Below are positions 1 through 7,481 of a stretch of 43,971 bases of DNA, piece after piece. How positions within the stretch are numbered: position 1 is the stretch's first letter; each line of letters starts with the position of its first letter. Under the pieces are notes generated by a model that ran no database searches, had not been told where the DNA came from, and was given only the letters and a program-made list of their open reading frames with translations. Source of the DNA: Gammaproteobacteria bacterium. Lineage in GTDB: Bacteria > Pseudomonadota > Gammaproteobacteria > SZUA-229. Position numbers and translations under genes: made by a program. The stretch lies in assembly GCA_016744065.1 (NCBI GenBank), contig JADGFA010000036.1:1-43971 (forward strand), written 5' to 3'.

Positions 1-2
1 CC

Positions 3-323
3 TTTATACCATTACTATTCATACAATACTTAATACATAAAAAGATACTTGACCCAGTATATTTCAACGAAAAATATTATAGTACTTATGAACTTGGTAT
101 ATTTACATCATTTCCTCTTTTTCTAATAAAAACACTCGGTTACATCAAAGCAATTACTTTTCCAAACTCCATGAAGAAAAAATTTAAAAACAATATTATC
201 TCAGCTGAAGAACACCCAATAACTTTTTCACTGGCCTGGGTTACTATATCCATTCTTATCATTAGCGGAATTATATTAGTAAATACAGGCGTATCAGCAA
301 TATTTCATTACAATAACTTATAA
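3..323 (+). CDS. C-terminal end of an unrecognised membrane protein (partial)
   Basis: This frame is open from the window edge to a TAA at 321-323, giving about 106 residues without a start, so the gene begins outside the window. The visible part begins with a hydrophobic stretch (FIPLLFIQYLI), then a basic loop (SMKKKFKNN), and ends with a clear membrane segment of about 24 residues (LAWVTISILIISGIILVNTG). I do not recognise the family. The local sequence is very AT-rich. Reality as a gene tail is supported by the uninterrupted frame and the membrane-protein pattern, but not by any motif. Confidence 0.5.
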   Translation, partial: FIPLLFIQYLIHKKILDPVYFNEKYYSTYELGIFTSFPLFLIKTLGYIKAITFPNSMKKKFKNNIISAEEHPITFSLAWVTISILIISGIILVNTGVSAIFHYNNL

Positions 324-335
324 AAATAAATAATT

Positions 336-563
336 TTAAATTACTATATTTCTATTAATATAATTTTTTAACTTACTCATAAAAAATTTATCATTCCAAA
401 GCGATAAGTTTTTCAGCTCCACAGGTTTCATAAATCGTTCAACATCATCAGTCGATACTTTCCAGTCAATTTAATTAATTTTTTCATCCAGGGTATTTAC
501 AATCCAGCCCTCATCAATATTAAAACCCTGATTTTTCCATGGCCCATATTGAATCAGCACATT
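336..563 (-). pseudogene. Decayed AbiEii-like nucleotidyltransferase C-terminal fragment
   Basis: On the minus strand one frame reads like the end of an AbiEii/AbiGii-type protein: QYGPWKNQGFNIDEGWI, then DWKVSTDDVERFMKP, then LSLWNDKFFMSKLKN before a TAA at 336-338. The frame is broken by a TAA at 471-473, has no credible start, and is closed upstream by another stop. The C-terminal pattern (a tryptophan, an acidic DV-x-x-F helix, then L-x-x-W-x-x-x-F-F) is what I recall from this toxin family; that is pattern memory, not a search. It is probably a relic of an accessory module, in keeping with the degraded look of 324-1390. Confidence 0.35.
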
Positions 564-676
564 CTAAAATACAGGGTCAGTCTTGTCTTTTTCTCACAAC
601 ACCATCCATCAAGCTCTATATATTTTTTGCTTTATCTATGGGATACCTGTAGTGGTCTAATAGCACCAGGACAGGT

Positions 677-1003
677 ATGCCCATCGAGTCTACGCTTACA
701 TCATTAATTAAGTTTGTTGACAACTGCGGCTTGAAATCTGTACTGATTACGGGTGGCACTGGTAGAGATCACTATTTAGTTGGAAAAATAACTGTTGGTA
801 TTGGGCATATGAATCCAGATAAATCACCTGTTTCTTCAATTAGAATAGATAAGGCTGTCAATAAATCACCCGGATCTATAGCTACATTTCAGGAAAAACA
901 AGAAGAGCTTGATAATACATCCAGAAAGAAACGAAACTATAAAACAGAATGGTATGTAAAACATACAAGTGTAATAATGACTCAATTCCGGATGCTCAGA
1001 TAA
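677..1003 (+). CDS. Hypothetical ORF in a degraded intergenic stretch
   Basis: A 108-codon frame starts at ATG 677, within a stretch (564-1390) that otherwise holds only short frames. The product is hydrophilic and basic near its end, with no membrane segment or motif I recognise. No convincing Shine-Dalgarno sequence precedes the ATG. It may be a remnant of a larger gene or a chance frame. The rest of 564-1390 shows no gene I can support. Confidence 0.2.
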   Translation: MPIESTLTSLIKFVDNCGLKSVLITGGTGRDHYLVGKITVGIGHMNPDKSPVSSIRIDKAVNKSPGSIATFQEKQEELDNTSRKKRNYKTEWYVKHTSVIMTQFRMLR

Positions 1004-1390
1004 AGATTGACTGGCATACACTAAATTAATTTGGCAAGGGATCAAAAACCATCATGATTACTCGGCTGTCTAAAGATACCGGAATTACTGAGTTAAATTT
1101 ATAAGTTATTTGAATAATATTTCGAATAGCTAGAACTATATACATAGGAGTTTTTCCCTTACAACTTCAGGCTTTACGTGCTCAGAATCTGAAAGTAAAA
1201 TACTGACTAACGAAACACTAATGACAATTTAAAGACTAAGATAACTAAATAATAACTTATTCGTTCACACTTTTAACATTATCAGATTTATCTGATACCA
1301 GATTGAAATATAATAATCTATTATAACAGGACAAGCATAACAGGCATTGTGGCCTATATTTTCAATTTAATTTCTATGAGGGAGCACAAA

Positions 1391-1912
1391 ATGAGCTGGG
1401 ATTTTATTCACATAATACGAAGAACATATCAAAGTGATGATAACTGGGGCAGGATGTATATTCAAAATACACAGGGGCAATGGGAAGAGCTGTGTTTTAC
1501 ATATGAATTACCCTGGGAAACATTTGACTCGGGCCCACATACGGGCAGATCTAGAAACAACCATAGTCGAGTGAGAATAGGTGCCTATAATGTAAAGCCA
1601 AGAGCTGACGGGCCAAAGGGCTGGCGATTAGAGCTGCAAAATACAGGACACCGCACTCATATTCAAATACACCGAGCACACAAATCTATGTTTATAGAGG
1701 GCTGTATATTACCTGTTTCATTCAATAACCTTTCCACAGATGCTTTAAAAAAGGGTGACCCATCAATACAGACTCAGTCAACTGCATTAATGACTGATAT
1801 AAAAACCCGCTATGATACACTGAAAGCAAACAAGGAGGACGATGCTACTCTTGTTATTTCAGCAACATTACCTGCAAAAGCAAACATACCCGGAGCAAGT
1901 AGATATGCTTAA
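1391..1912 (+). CDS. DUF5675 family protein
   Basis: I recognise the DUF5675 pattern: an N-terminal strand with TYELPW near residue 40, a central segment giving IGAYNVKPR, then a histidine-containing stretch HIQIHRAH followed by GCILPV. The family's biochemical role is not established; members are common in phage-derived and secretion-associated loci. The start at 1391 is preferred over GTG 1349 or ATG 1376 because GGGAG lies seven bases upstream; this gives 173 residues. Its 3' end overlaps the next gene by eight bases, so the two are probably translated together. The C-terminal 50 residues are polar and not part of the domain pattern. Confidence 0.7.
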   Translation: MSWDFIHIIRRTYQSDDNWGRMYIQNTQGQWEELCFTYELPWETFDSGPHTGRSRNNHSRVRIGAYNVKPRADGPKGWRLELQNTGHRTHIQIHRAHKSMFIEGCILPVSFNNLSTDALKKGDPSIQTQSTALMTDIKTRYDTLKANKEDDATLVISATLPAKANIPGASRYA

Positions 1913-2396
1913 ACAGCTATTTTTATTCATTAGCCTTATCAGTCTGATTACCTCATGCGTTGCTAGTGAAAAAATGTCTTCTATGTCGATAAAAAATACA
2001 GGAACCCTGCATTTTATTACATCAGACTTTAAGACTGATGATCATAAATTAAAATTTTGTGGTGACTACCTTTGTGTTATTGATGATCATCTTTTCTTTG
2101 GTTCAGATGGTAAAAAACCGACCACGGTTACAAAGCGGTTTTACTTTAAGGTTAATGGAAATGAAATTGATTTAAATATTACCGGTATGTTTGAACCCGG
2201 GATATCTCCTGAAAACATGTCACAGCGTATTAAGGTTGAACCCTACTGGGGTGATTTTTATAAAGTAGCTGGTCGATTTTCTGATGGTGCTGGCGGCTAT
2301 ATAGCACAGTGGATTGTAAGTAAAGACGGCTCTATTCGAACACATTTAAGTGATTTGGAAACAGCATTAGATATACCGGATATGCTTAAACGATAA
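1905..2396 (+). CDS. Small predicted lipoprotein, coupled to the DUF5675 gene
   Basis: Translation from ATG 1905 gives 163 residues that begin with a lipoprotein signal peptide: basic MLKQ, a hydrophobic core, and a lipobox LITSC with the acceptor cysteine at residue 18. A GGAGC sequence lies just upstream, which favours this start over the longer frame from 1842. The mature part is rich in beta-prone and charged residues and contains two cysteines (FCGDYLCV) that could form a disulfide. I do not recognise the family. The eight-base overlap with the DUF5675 gene suggests a functional pair, for example an envelope-acting protein and its partner, but this is inference. Confidence 0.65.
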   Translation: MLKQLFLFISLISLITSCVASEKMSSMSIKNTGTLHFITSDFKTDDHKLKFCGDYLCVIDDHLFFGSDGKKPTTVTKRFYFKVNGNEIDLNITGMFEPGISPENMSQRIKVEPYWGDFYKVAGRFSDGAGGYIAQWIVSKDGSIRTHLSDLETALDIPDMLKR

Positions 2397-2524
2397 TCGC
2401 CTATGTGCCTCTCTGGGAAGTAATTAAGGGAATATCAGTTGATGTAACTGAAAATCATTACAGACTGTATATCCCCACAATGGGCAATATAATTAATTAT
2501 TAAAAATAAAGTAACCAAAAAAAT

Positions 2525-3103
2525 TTATGAAATATTTTTAAATTCTCCTGAATAACGAAAGATAGTACCAAATAGTGGATGATTAAGTTTAAAGTCCATA
2601 CTAAATTCACTATCACTTAATGCGTTCTCAACAATAGTAGTATGTCCAAGCACCAACCACTCTGGCACAGGGATTAACAAGCCTCCTAATTTAACTATAT
2701 AGTTACGTCCCTCGTAGTGAATTTCATGATTTTCAACATGAACACTCATACGTAAACCAAGAAATGAATTAACATATTCAGTTAATTGATTACTACCTTC
2801 GTAAACCCAGAAACTGTTAAATAAGATTTTTTTATCCTGTGAAAAATGAATGCTACGCTTCCAATATTGAACATCACCTTCCATATGTTTCTCAACCGTT
2901 GTAGGAATATTTTTACCTCGCCTGTTAATCAATGCACCAAATAAACGTAATATGGTTAAATATGGTTGCATGTAGATAGGATAGTCTATATTCATTTTCC
3001 CAATATCTGAATTAGCATTAGACTGGTAATGCGCTTGCAGTGCTGGCGGCAATTGCTGCCACTGATCTCCCAGCGCTATTTGCATCAGTGATTTTTTATT
3101 CAT
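2525..3103 (-). CDS. DUF4166 domain-containing protein
   Basis: The 192-residue product matches the DUF4166 pattern I know: an opening LGDQWQQLPPALQAHY segment, a KMNIDYPIYMQPYL core, NIPTTVEKHMEG, and a later LGGLLIPVPEWL motif. Members often occur fused to or beside NAD-binding epimerase-like proteins, as here. Function is unknown. It is last in a tight minus-strand cluster: the start ATG at 3103 is eight bases after the preceding stop, with AAGGTGA as the ribosome binding site. No signal peptide or membrane segment is evident, so the protein is probably cytoplasmic. Confidence 0.75.
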   Translation of the reverse strand: MNKKSLMQIALGDQWQQLPPALQAHYQSNANSDIGKMNIDYPIYMQPYLTILRLFGALINRRGKNIPTTVEKHMEGDVQYWKRSIHFSQDKKILFNSFWVYEGSNQLTEYVNSFLGLRMSVHVENHEIHYEGRNYIVKLGGLLIPVPEWLVLGHTTIVENALSDSEFSMDFKLNHPLFGTIFRYSGEFKNIS

Positions 3104-3111
3104 GTTTCACC

Positions 3112-3576
3112 TTAAATAGACTTAAATACCATTAAAAATACAACAAGCACCATTGAAACAAAAGCTGGCACACCTAACCAGAACCACATTCTGGCATATT
3201 TCCAATAATCATCATTCAATGATGATTCATTTTCTAATGCGGTATTCGCTAATTTACTCATGCGAATTTGAAGCCATACAACAGGAACCCAACATGCACC
3301 TGCAAATACATAAAGCACAAGACTGATTAAAATCCAGCCTGTAGACAGTGGTATACCCGCAAGATAAGCCAGCCAGACACCACTAACAGGCTGAAAGATT
3401 ACCGTAGGTGTTGTAAATATCCAGTCAGCTAACACAACGTTACGGTTAGTAATAGCAATGTGCTCCAGGTTTCGGCTACGATCAGCCATCCATTTGTAAA
3501 ATGCGCTCCCGAGCCCTGTTCCAAATAACAACACCATGCTTAGGATGTGCAAATATTTCAATGCCAGATAACTCAT
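3112..3576 (-). CDS. DUF2269 family integral membrane protein
   Basis: The 154 residues form four hydrophobic segments and begin YLALKYLHILSMVLLFGTGL, the N-terminal pattern of DUF2269 membrane proteins, with the conserved histidine near residue 10. A GVWLAYLAG stretch and a C-terminal membrane segment follow. The role of the family is not established. Its start overlaps the end of the upstream epimerase-like gene by four bases, which indicates translational coupling in the cluster 4759-2525. Confidence 0.75.
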   Translation of the reverse strand: MSYLALKYLHILSMVLLFGTGLGSAFYKWMADRSRNLEHIAITNRNVVLADWIFTTPTVIFQPVSGVWLAYLAGIPLSTGWILISLVLYVFAGACWVPVVWLQIRMSKLANTALENESSLNDDYWKYARMWFWLGVPAFVSMVLVVFLMVFKSI

Positions 3577-4412
3577 AACTTAGCCCATCCAGTTTTAAGA
3601 TCTAATGGCATTCGACCTATAAATTTTGCCAATGGCTTTACATCAGCAATATTTCCGTTTTGTAACATGCGTAAGTTATCCGGGCTGATAAGCGGAACAA
3701 TGAATTTTACAAAATGGGCAATAACCATACTTATCGTAAATGGGATTGAGATAACAGCTACGCAGTGTTTACCCTTTGAGGTACGTATCAACTGCAACCA
3801 CTCTTTTAGTGCAATAGAATGTGCTCCAACAATATCAAGTGTGATATTGGTTTCTGAACTTGTTAAGCACGTTAAAACGGCATTAGTAAGATCACTGATA
3901 TGAACGGGTTGAATCATTTGCTTACCACCATCAATTAATGGCAATACAGGTAAACGCGCTAAACTCTGAAACATCTCCATACTTTTCCCTCCTCGTCCAT
4001 AAACTAAGGAAGGTCGTAAGACAAACCAGCTAAGAGGTAATGCCTTCAGCACATCATCCGCCTCTTTTTTGCTTATTTGGTAAGGCGTAAAAGCATGCTC
4101 GTCTGCACCTAATGCGGATATTTGTATTACCCTATTAATGTTGCGGTCAGCACAAGCATAAAATAAAGAAATGGGTGACTGAGAATGCAGAGTTTTAAAT
4201 TTTTGACTTCGATTTTCAGCGATTATGCCAACGCAATTAATGACAACATCAATGCCTTTTAACAAAGGTAGCCAGTCCTCCTTTGTCGTCATCTGATTAA
4301 AATCGTATCCATTACTTCGAGTAACCTCTTTTACTTTATGATCTTTGGCTAACAATTTCTCTTTAATGTGTTTCCCAATAAAGCCACTGGCACCAGTAAG
4401 TAGAACATTCAT
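3573..4412 (-). CDS. NAD(P)-binding epimerase-like protein (atypical SDR)
   Basis: The N-terminus MNVLLTGASGFIGKHI contains the GxxGxxG dinucleotide-binding loop (residues 7-13). A YQISK sequence about 130 residues in supplies the Tyr-x-x-x-Lys pair, and WFVLRPSLVYG follows, as in extended and atypical SDRs of the YbjT/NDUFA9 type. These proteins bind NAD(P) and act on sugars or as stabilising subunits; the substrate cannot be told. The 279-residue length is normal for the group. The start at 4412 shares one base with the preceding stop (TAATG), and the 3' end overlaps the DUF2269 gene, so this is the second gene of a tight cluster. Confidence 0.8.
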   Translation of the reverse strand: MNVLLTGASGFIGKHIKEKLLAKDHKVKEVTRSNGYDFNQMTTKEDWLPLLKGIDVVINCVGIIAENRSQKFKTLHSQSPISLFYACADRNINRVIQISALGADEHAFTPYQISKKEADDVLKALPLSWFVLRPSLVYGRGGKSMEMFQSLARLPVLPLIDGGKQMIQPVHISDLTNAVLTCLTSSETNITLDIVGAHSIALKEWLQLIRTSKGKHCVAVISIPFTISMVIAHFVKFIVPLISPDNLRMLQNGNIADVKPLAKFIGRMPLDLKTGWAKL

Positions 4413-4759
4413 TATTTATCACCCTTGATTGAATGTGAAACCTGACGATCAACGGGAATGTACATTTTTCGTCCTATTATGATCAGGCCAATCAAAAGGC
4501 CTGCAAGCGCTGCAATGAACGCTGAGCGCAAATCACTGAATGTGTCACCTTTATGAGTACTATTTATAAATAAAACGAGCAAAAGAGGTGAAATCAACAG
4601 CATGGTTCGAGTGTAGGCAAGCCAGAAATTTGCCTGCTTTTCAGTTGGGCATAAATCAATTAAAGCAGTTTTAAGGGGTTGTGATAACAGAAGCATGATA
4701 GTGATACTGGCAATCATGCTGATAACGACTTCGATAAGCAGTAGGTTTATATCGCTCAT
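4412..4759 (-). CDS. Small integral membrane protein, first gene of the cluster
   Basis: The 115-residue product has three or four membrane segments: IEVVISMIASITIMLLL, a central TMLLISPLLLVLFI and FIAALAGLLIGLIIIG. The C-terminus is short and charged (SIKGDK). The family is not recognised. An AAGGAA sequence precedes ATG 4759 by eight bases. It leads the operon with the epimerase-like, DUF2269 and DUF4166 genes, so it probably shares their envelope- or lipid-related task, which is unknown. Confidence 0.65.
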   Translation of the reverse strand: MSDINLLLIEVVISMIASITIMLLLSQPLKTALIDLCPTEKQANFWLAYTRTMLLISPLLLVLFINSTHKGDTFSDLRSAFIAALAGLLIGLIIIGRKMYIPVDRQVSHSIKGDK

Positions 4760-4861
4760 AACGTGGGTTCCTTATGTGAGTTCGTAGTCTCAGCATAAGG
4801 TTTGACACAGGTTATAACTTCCAGATTGATAGAACAGGAGTAAATTCCTGTTCCAGAAAGA

Positions 4862-5878
4862 TCATTCTGGGGTAGAGATTGATCCAATCTTGCGGAATTT
4901 ACCGGGCGTCATGTCGGTAATTTCACGAAATGCATCATAAAAGTTTGATTGCGATGTAAAACCAACGCTCAAGCCTACCGATAATACAGACGCAGAGGAT
5001 TCAGCCAGTAACATGCTTTTAGCTGCATCAACTCTCTGCTCCCTCATATAACGGGAAAAGCCTTTTCCCAATCGAGTATTAATCAGTTCAGATAATTGAT
5101 GGCTGGATAAGTCTATCTGACTAGCTAGAGTTTGCAGATCAAGTTCGTTGTTCTCATAAACCCTGTCAACTGTCATCAAAGAAGTGAGTTTATGCAGGGA
5201 AGCATCACAATCCACATTAGATAGTGTCGTGGTGGCATAAGTTTCAGAAGCGGCTTCTGTGATTTTGGTTGGTAATCTGGGAGACAGGTTAATTGCCAGG
5301 TTGATCAGAATAAATGCTCCGCCTATGGCGCTTGCATACAGACTGAAAAATAATTTTTCATCTAAATTAGGTAAACTCAAGCCCACAATTAAAACCGCTA
5401 GTGCGATCATAAACGCCATACCGAGCATGGTTAATTCCAAATGAAAACGACTGCGCTGTTCTCGCAAAGCATAAATACTGTGAGACAACCATAATAAATA
5501 ACCAGCACCGATGATAAAAGCCATTGGTAAGGCTATCGATATGGGTAACCAGTAACCTGCTATCACTGGCAATGCATGCTTTAAATGTGACGCCTGAAAA
5601 TGATCTGGACCTTTCAATAGTGGTTTACTGAATAAATAAAATGCAGGCGCTACGGCAAATAATAGTATCTGATACATGCCACTATGGATAAAGGAAAGAC
5701 CCAACTGTAAATAGACAAAGTGAATCAACTGTAAACCAGCCAGAGTTAAAACAAGCACAACGCCCATAAAACGAGTTTGAGTTTGTTCTGGGTAATTAAT
5801 AGAACGAAAATGTGAAAAAGCTAATATCAGAGCACTGAATATTGAGAACCCACTCAAAAGTATGGCGATTGTGAGCAC
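4862..5878 (-). CDS. Membrane-anchored AraC-family transcription regulator
   Basis: The first 200 residues form about six or seven membrane helices (starting LTIAILLSGFSIFSALILAF), and the last 100 form an AraC-type double helix-turn-helix, with FTSQSNFYDAFREITDMTPG as the signature of the second HTH. Such proteins sense a signal in or at the membrane and activate adjacent genes. Start: GTG 5878 with AAGGAAG upstream. It lies 102 bases upstream of the small-membrane-protein operon and in the same orientation, so it probably regulates those genes. The ligand is unknown. Confidence 0.85.
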   Translation of the reverse strand: MLTIAILLSGFSIFSALILAFSHFRSINYPEQTQTRFMGVVLVLTLAGLQLIHFVYLQLGLSFIHSGMYQILLFAVAPAFYLFSKPLLKGPDHFQASHLKHALPVIAGYWLPISIALPMAFIIGAGYLLWLSHSIYALREQRSRFHLELTMLGMAFMIALAVLIVGLSLPNLDEKLFFSLYASAIGGAFILINLAINLSPRLPTKITEAASETYATTTLSNVDCDASLHKLTSLMTVDRVYENNELDLQTLASQIDLSSHQLSELINTRLGKGFSRYMREQRVDAAKSMLLAESSASVLSVGLSVGFTSQSNFYDAFREITDMTPGKFRKIGSISTPE

Positions 5879-5997
5879 TGATTAACTTCCTTTTTAAAGT
5901 GATTATCTTGAGAAGGGCTATAAACGGAGCCTGTTTTATCTACACAGGCCTAACTCTAAACACTACCACTTATCGAAAAGAAAAAAAGAGAAACTTA

Positions 5998-6096
5998 CGA
6001 CCAGTGATGATTTCACTGGTGATACCAGAATGGATAAGTCATCGATTTATTTGGTCGGGACGACAGGATTTGAACCTGTGACCACCACACCCCCAG
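5998..6096. repeat. Left attachment site of the genomic island (attL)
   Basis: Bases 6051-6096 are identical to 28808-28853 (46 bp), the 3' portion of tRNA-Pro(GGG) plus CCA and one flanking base. The preceding 53 bp (5998-6050) match 28755-28807 with seven differences, six of them transitions. Together the copies delimit an integrated element of about 22.8 kb. The 53-bp similarity outside the core is unusual and suggests that the left flank is itself the end of a related element. Confidence 0.9.
6052..6096 (-). pseudogene. Truncated tRNA-Pro 3' fragment left by integration
   Basis: This fragment carries the CCA end, the 3' acceptor strand, the T arm and the 3' half of the anticodon arm of tRNA-Pro. 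After CCCCCAG it diverges from the intact gene and has no 5' half, so it cannot make a tRNA. It is the displaced copy expected when a tRNA-targeting integrase inserts an element. Confidence 0.9.
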
Positions 6097-6259
6097 ACCC
6101 ATAATATGTACTAACTCAATATAACACGTAACACCGTAACTCATTGCTTCTATTGACTTTATTGTCACTTTCCATCATCTTACAAAACACCAATTAATAC
6201 AAAATATCTCCGGTTTTGGAACACTTTGCGACCAGTGTGCGACCAGCAGAAAGAGTAAT

Positions 6260-7357
6260 ATGGATCTAACAAATAACAATATAAAACAACTTAAACCTGG
6301 TGAGTCTCTTCGAGATAAGCATGTTACAGGCTTACAATTACGCGCCTTTGAAAAACGAAAATCGTTCTATCTGTACTATCGCACAAAAGTGGGCAAAGAG
6401 CGAAGGCCTAAACTAGGCGACTTTCCCACCATCAAGCTTGCCGATGCGAGAAGCATTGCTCAAGATATTTTGTTTCAGGTGGCTCAAGGTAGAGACCCAC
6501 AAAAAGAACGTCAAACAGCGAAAAATGCACCCACTGTTGCTGAATTATGTGATCTTTATATAACAGAGCACAGCATAAATAAAAAATCTGGCTGGATGGA
6601 CCGTATGAACTTTGATAACCACATTATCCCCATGCTAGGTAAGTTAAAGACTCATGAGGTTGATATTGATGATATGGAACGATTTCATAAATCACTTTCT
6701 CATATAAAACCCACTGCCAATAGAATGCTCGCACTGTGCTCTCACATGTTTAATCTGGCTGAAAAATGGAAATTACGTGATCGTCATAGTAACCCTTGCT
6801 ACCTGGTAACTCGCTACCCAGAAGCAATGCGCAAACGCTATATGACACCAGAAGAAGCGTCAGGCATCGCAATGGGTCTTAATAAATATAAGGACAGTAA
6901 CCCTGCTTCTGTTGCTTTTATCTATTTACTTATTTTATCTGGTGCTCGAAAATCTGAAATTGGTAATGCGAAATGGGATTGGTTAGAAGGCAGCAAACTT
7001 CATCTGCCTGATAGCAAAACAGGTGCAAAACTTGTTCATTTACCTGAACAGGCGCTTGAGGTTATTCATACCTTACCTCGATACTGTGACACTATTACTG
7101 GAATAAAAGACCCTACTCGCATATGGAGAAAAATTCGCTTAGAAGCCGGTTGCCCGGATTTAAGGCTACATGATCTACGACACTCATTTGCATCAGCTGG
7201 TATTTCTGCTGGATTGAGCCTGCCGCAAATTGGAGAGTTGCTTGGTCATGCTGATACCCGAACAACAAGTCGCTATGCACATTTAATGGATGAAGCAGCA
7301 GATTCAGCAGTTAATTTAACTGCAAATATTATTGAAGATTTATTGCAGGGAAAATAA
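6260..7357 (+). CDS. int: P4-type tyrosine recombinase (integrase)
   Basis: This 365-residue integrase catalyses site-specific recombination between the element and tRNA-Pro. The N-terminus is the DUF4102-type arm-binding domain (LTNNNIKQLKPGESLRDKHV at the start). A SAM-like core-binding domain follows at about 90-180, then the catalytic domain. The visible catalytic set is R230 (SGARKSEI), K253, H304 and R307 (HDLRH), H330 (LLGHADT) and Tyr339 (SRYAHL), so it looks intact. The start at 6260 follows AAAGAG. It sits 160 bases from the truncated tRNA copy and points into the island. Two GCGACCAG motifs lie directly upstream of the ATG, so integrase binding could also regulate its own promoter. 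Confidence 0.95.
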   Translation: MDLTNNNIKQLKPGESLRDKHVTGLQLRAFEKRKSFYLYYRTKVGKERRPKLGDFPTIKLADARSIAQDILFQVAQGRDPQKERQTAKNAPTVAELCDLYITEHSINKKSGWMDRMNFDNHIIPMLGKLKTHEVDIDDMERFHKSLSHIKPTANRMLALCSHMFNLAEKWKLRDRHSNPCYLVTRYPEAMRKRYMTPEEASGIAMGLNKYKDSNPASVAFIYLLILSGARKSEIGNAKWDWLEGSKLHLPDSKTGAKLVHLPEQALEVIHTLPRYCDTITGIKDPTRIWRKIRLEAGCPDLRLHDLRHSFASAGISAGLSLPQIGELLGHADTRTTSRYAHLMDEAADSAVNLTANIIEDLLQGK

Positions 7358-7481
7358 TAAAAATTAATTTTAAGTTTCAATTTTATTTTTCATTTACTTC
7401 GAAAAAACTCTATCCTAAAGAGTGACAGCGAAGTTTATAACATTAGTATAATAGCTAAATAGTTTTTACCTTATATATGTA

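Noticed and set aside
6052..6096. A second functional tRNA-Pro
   Set aside because: Only the 3' portion is present; the 5' acceptor strand and D arm are missing.
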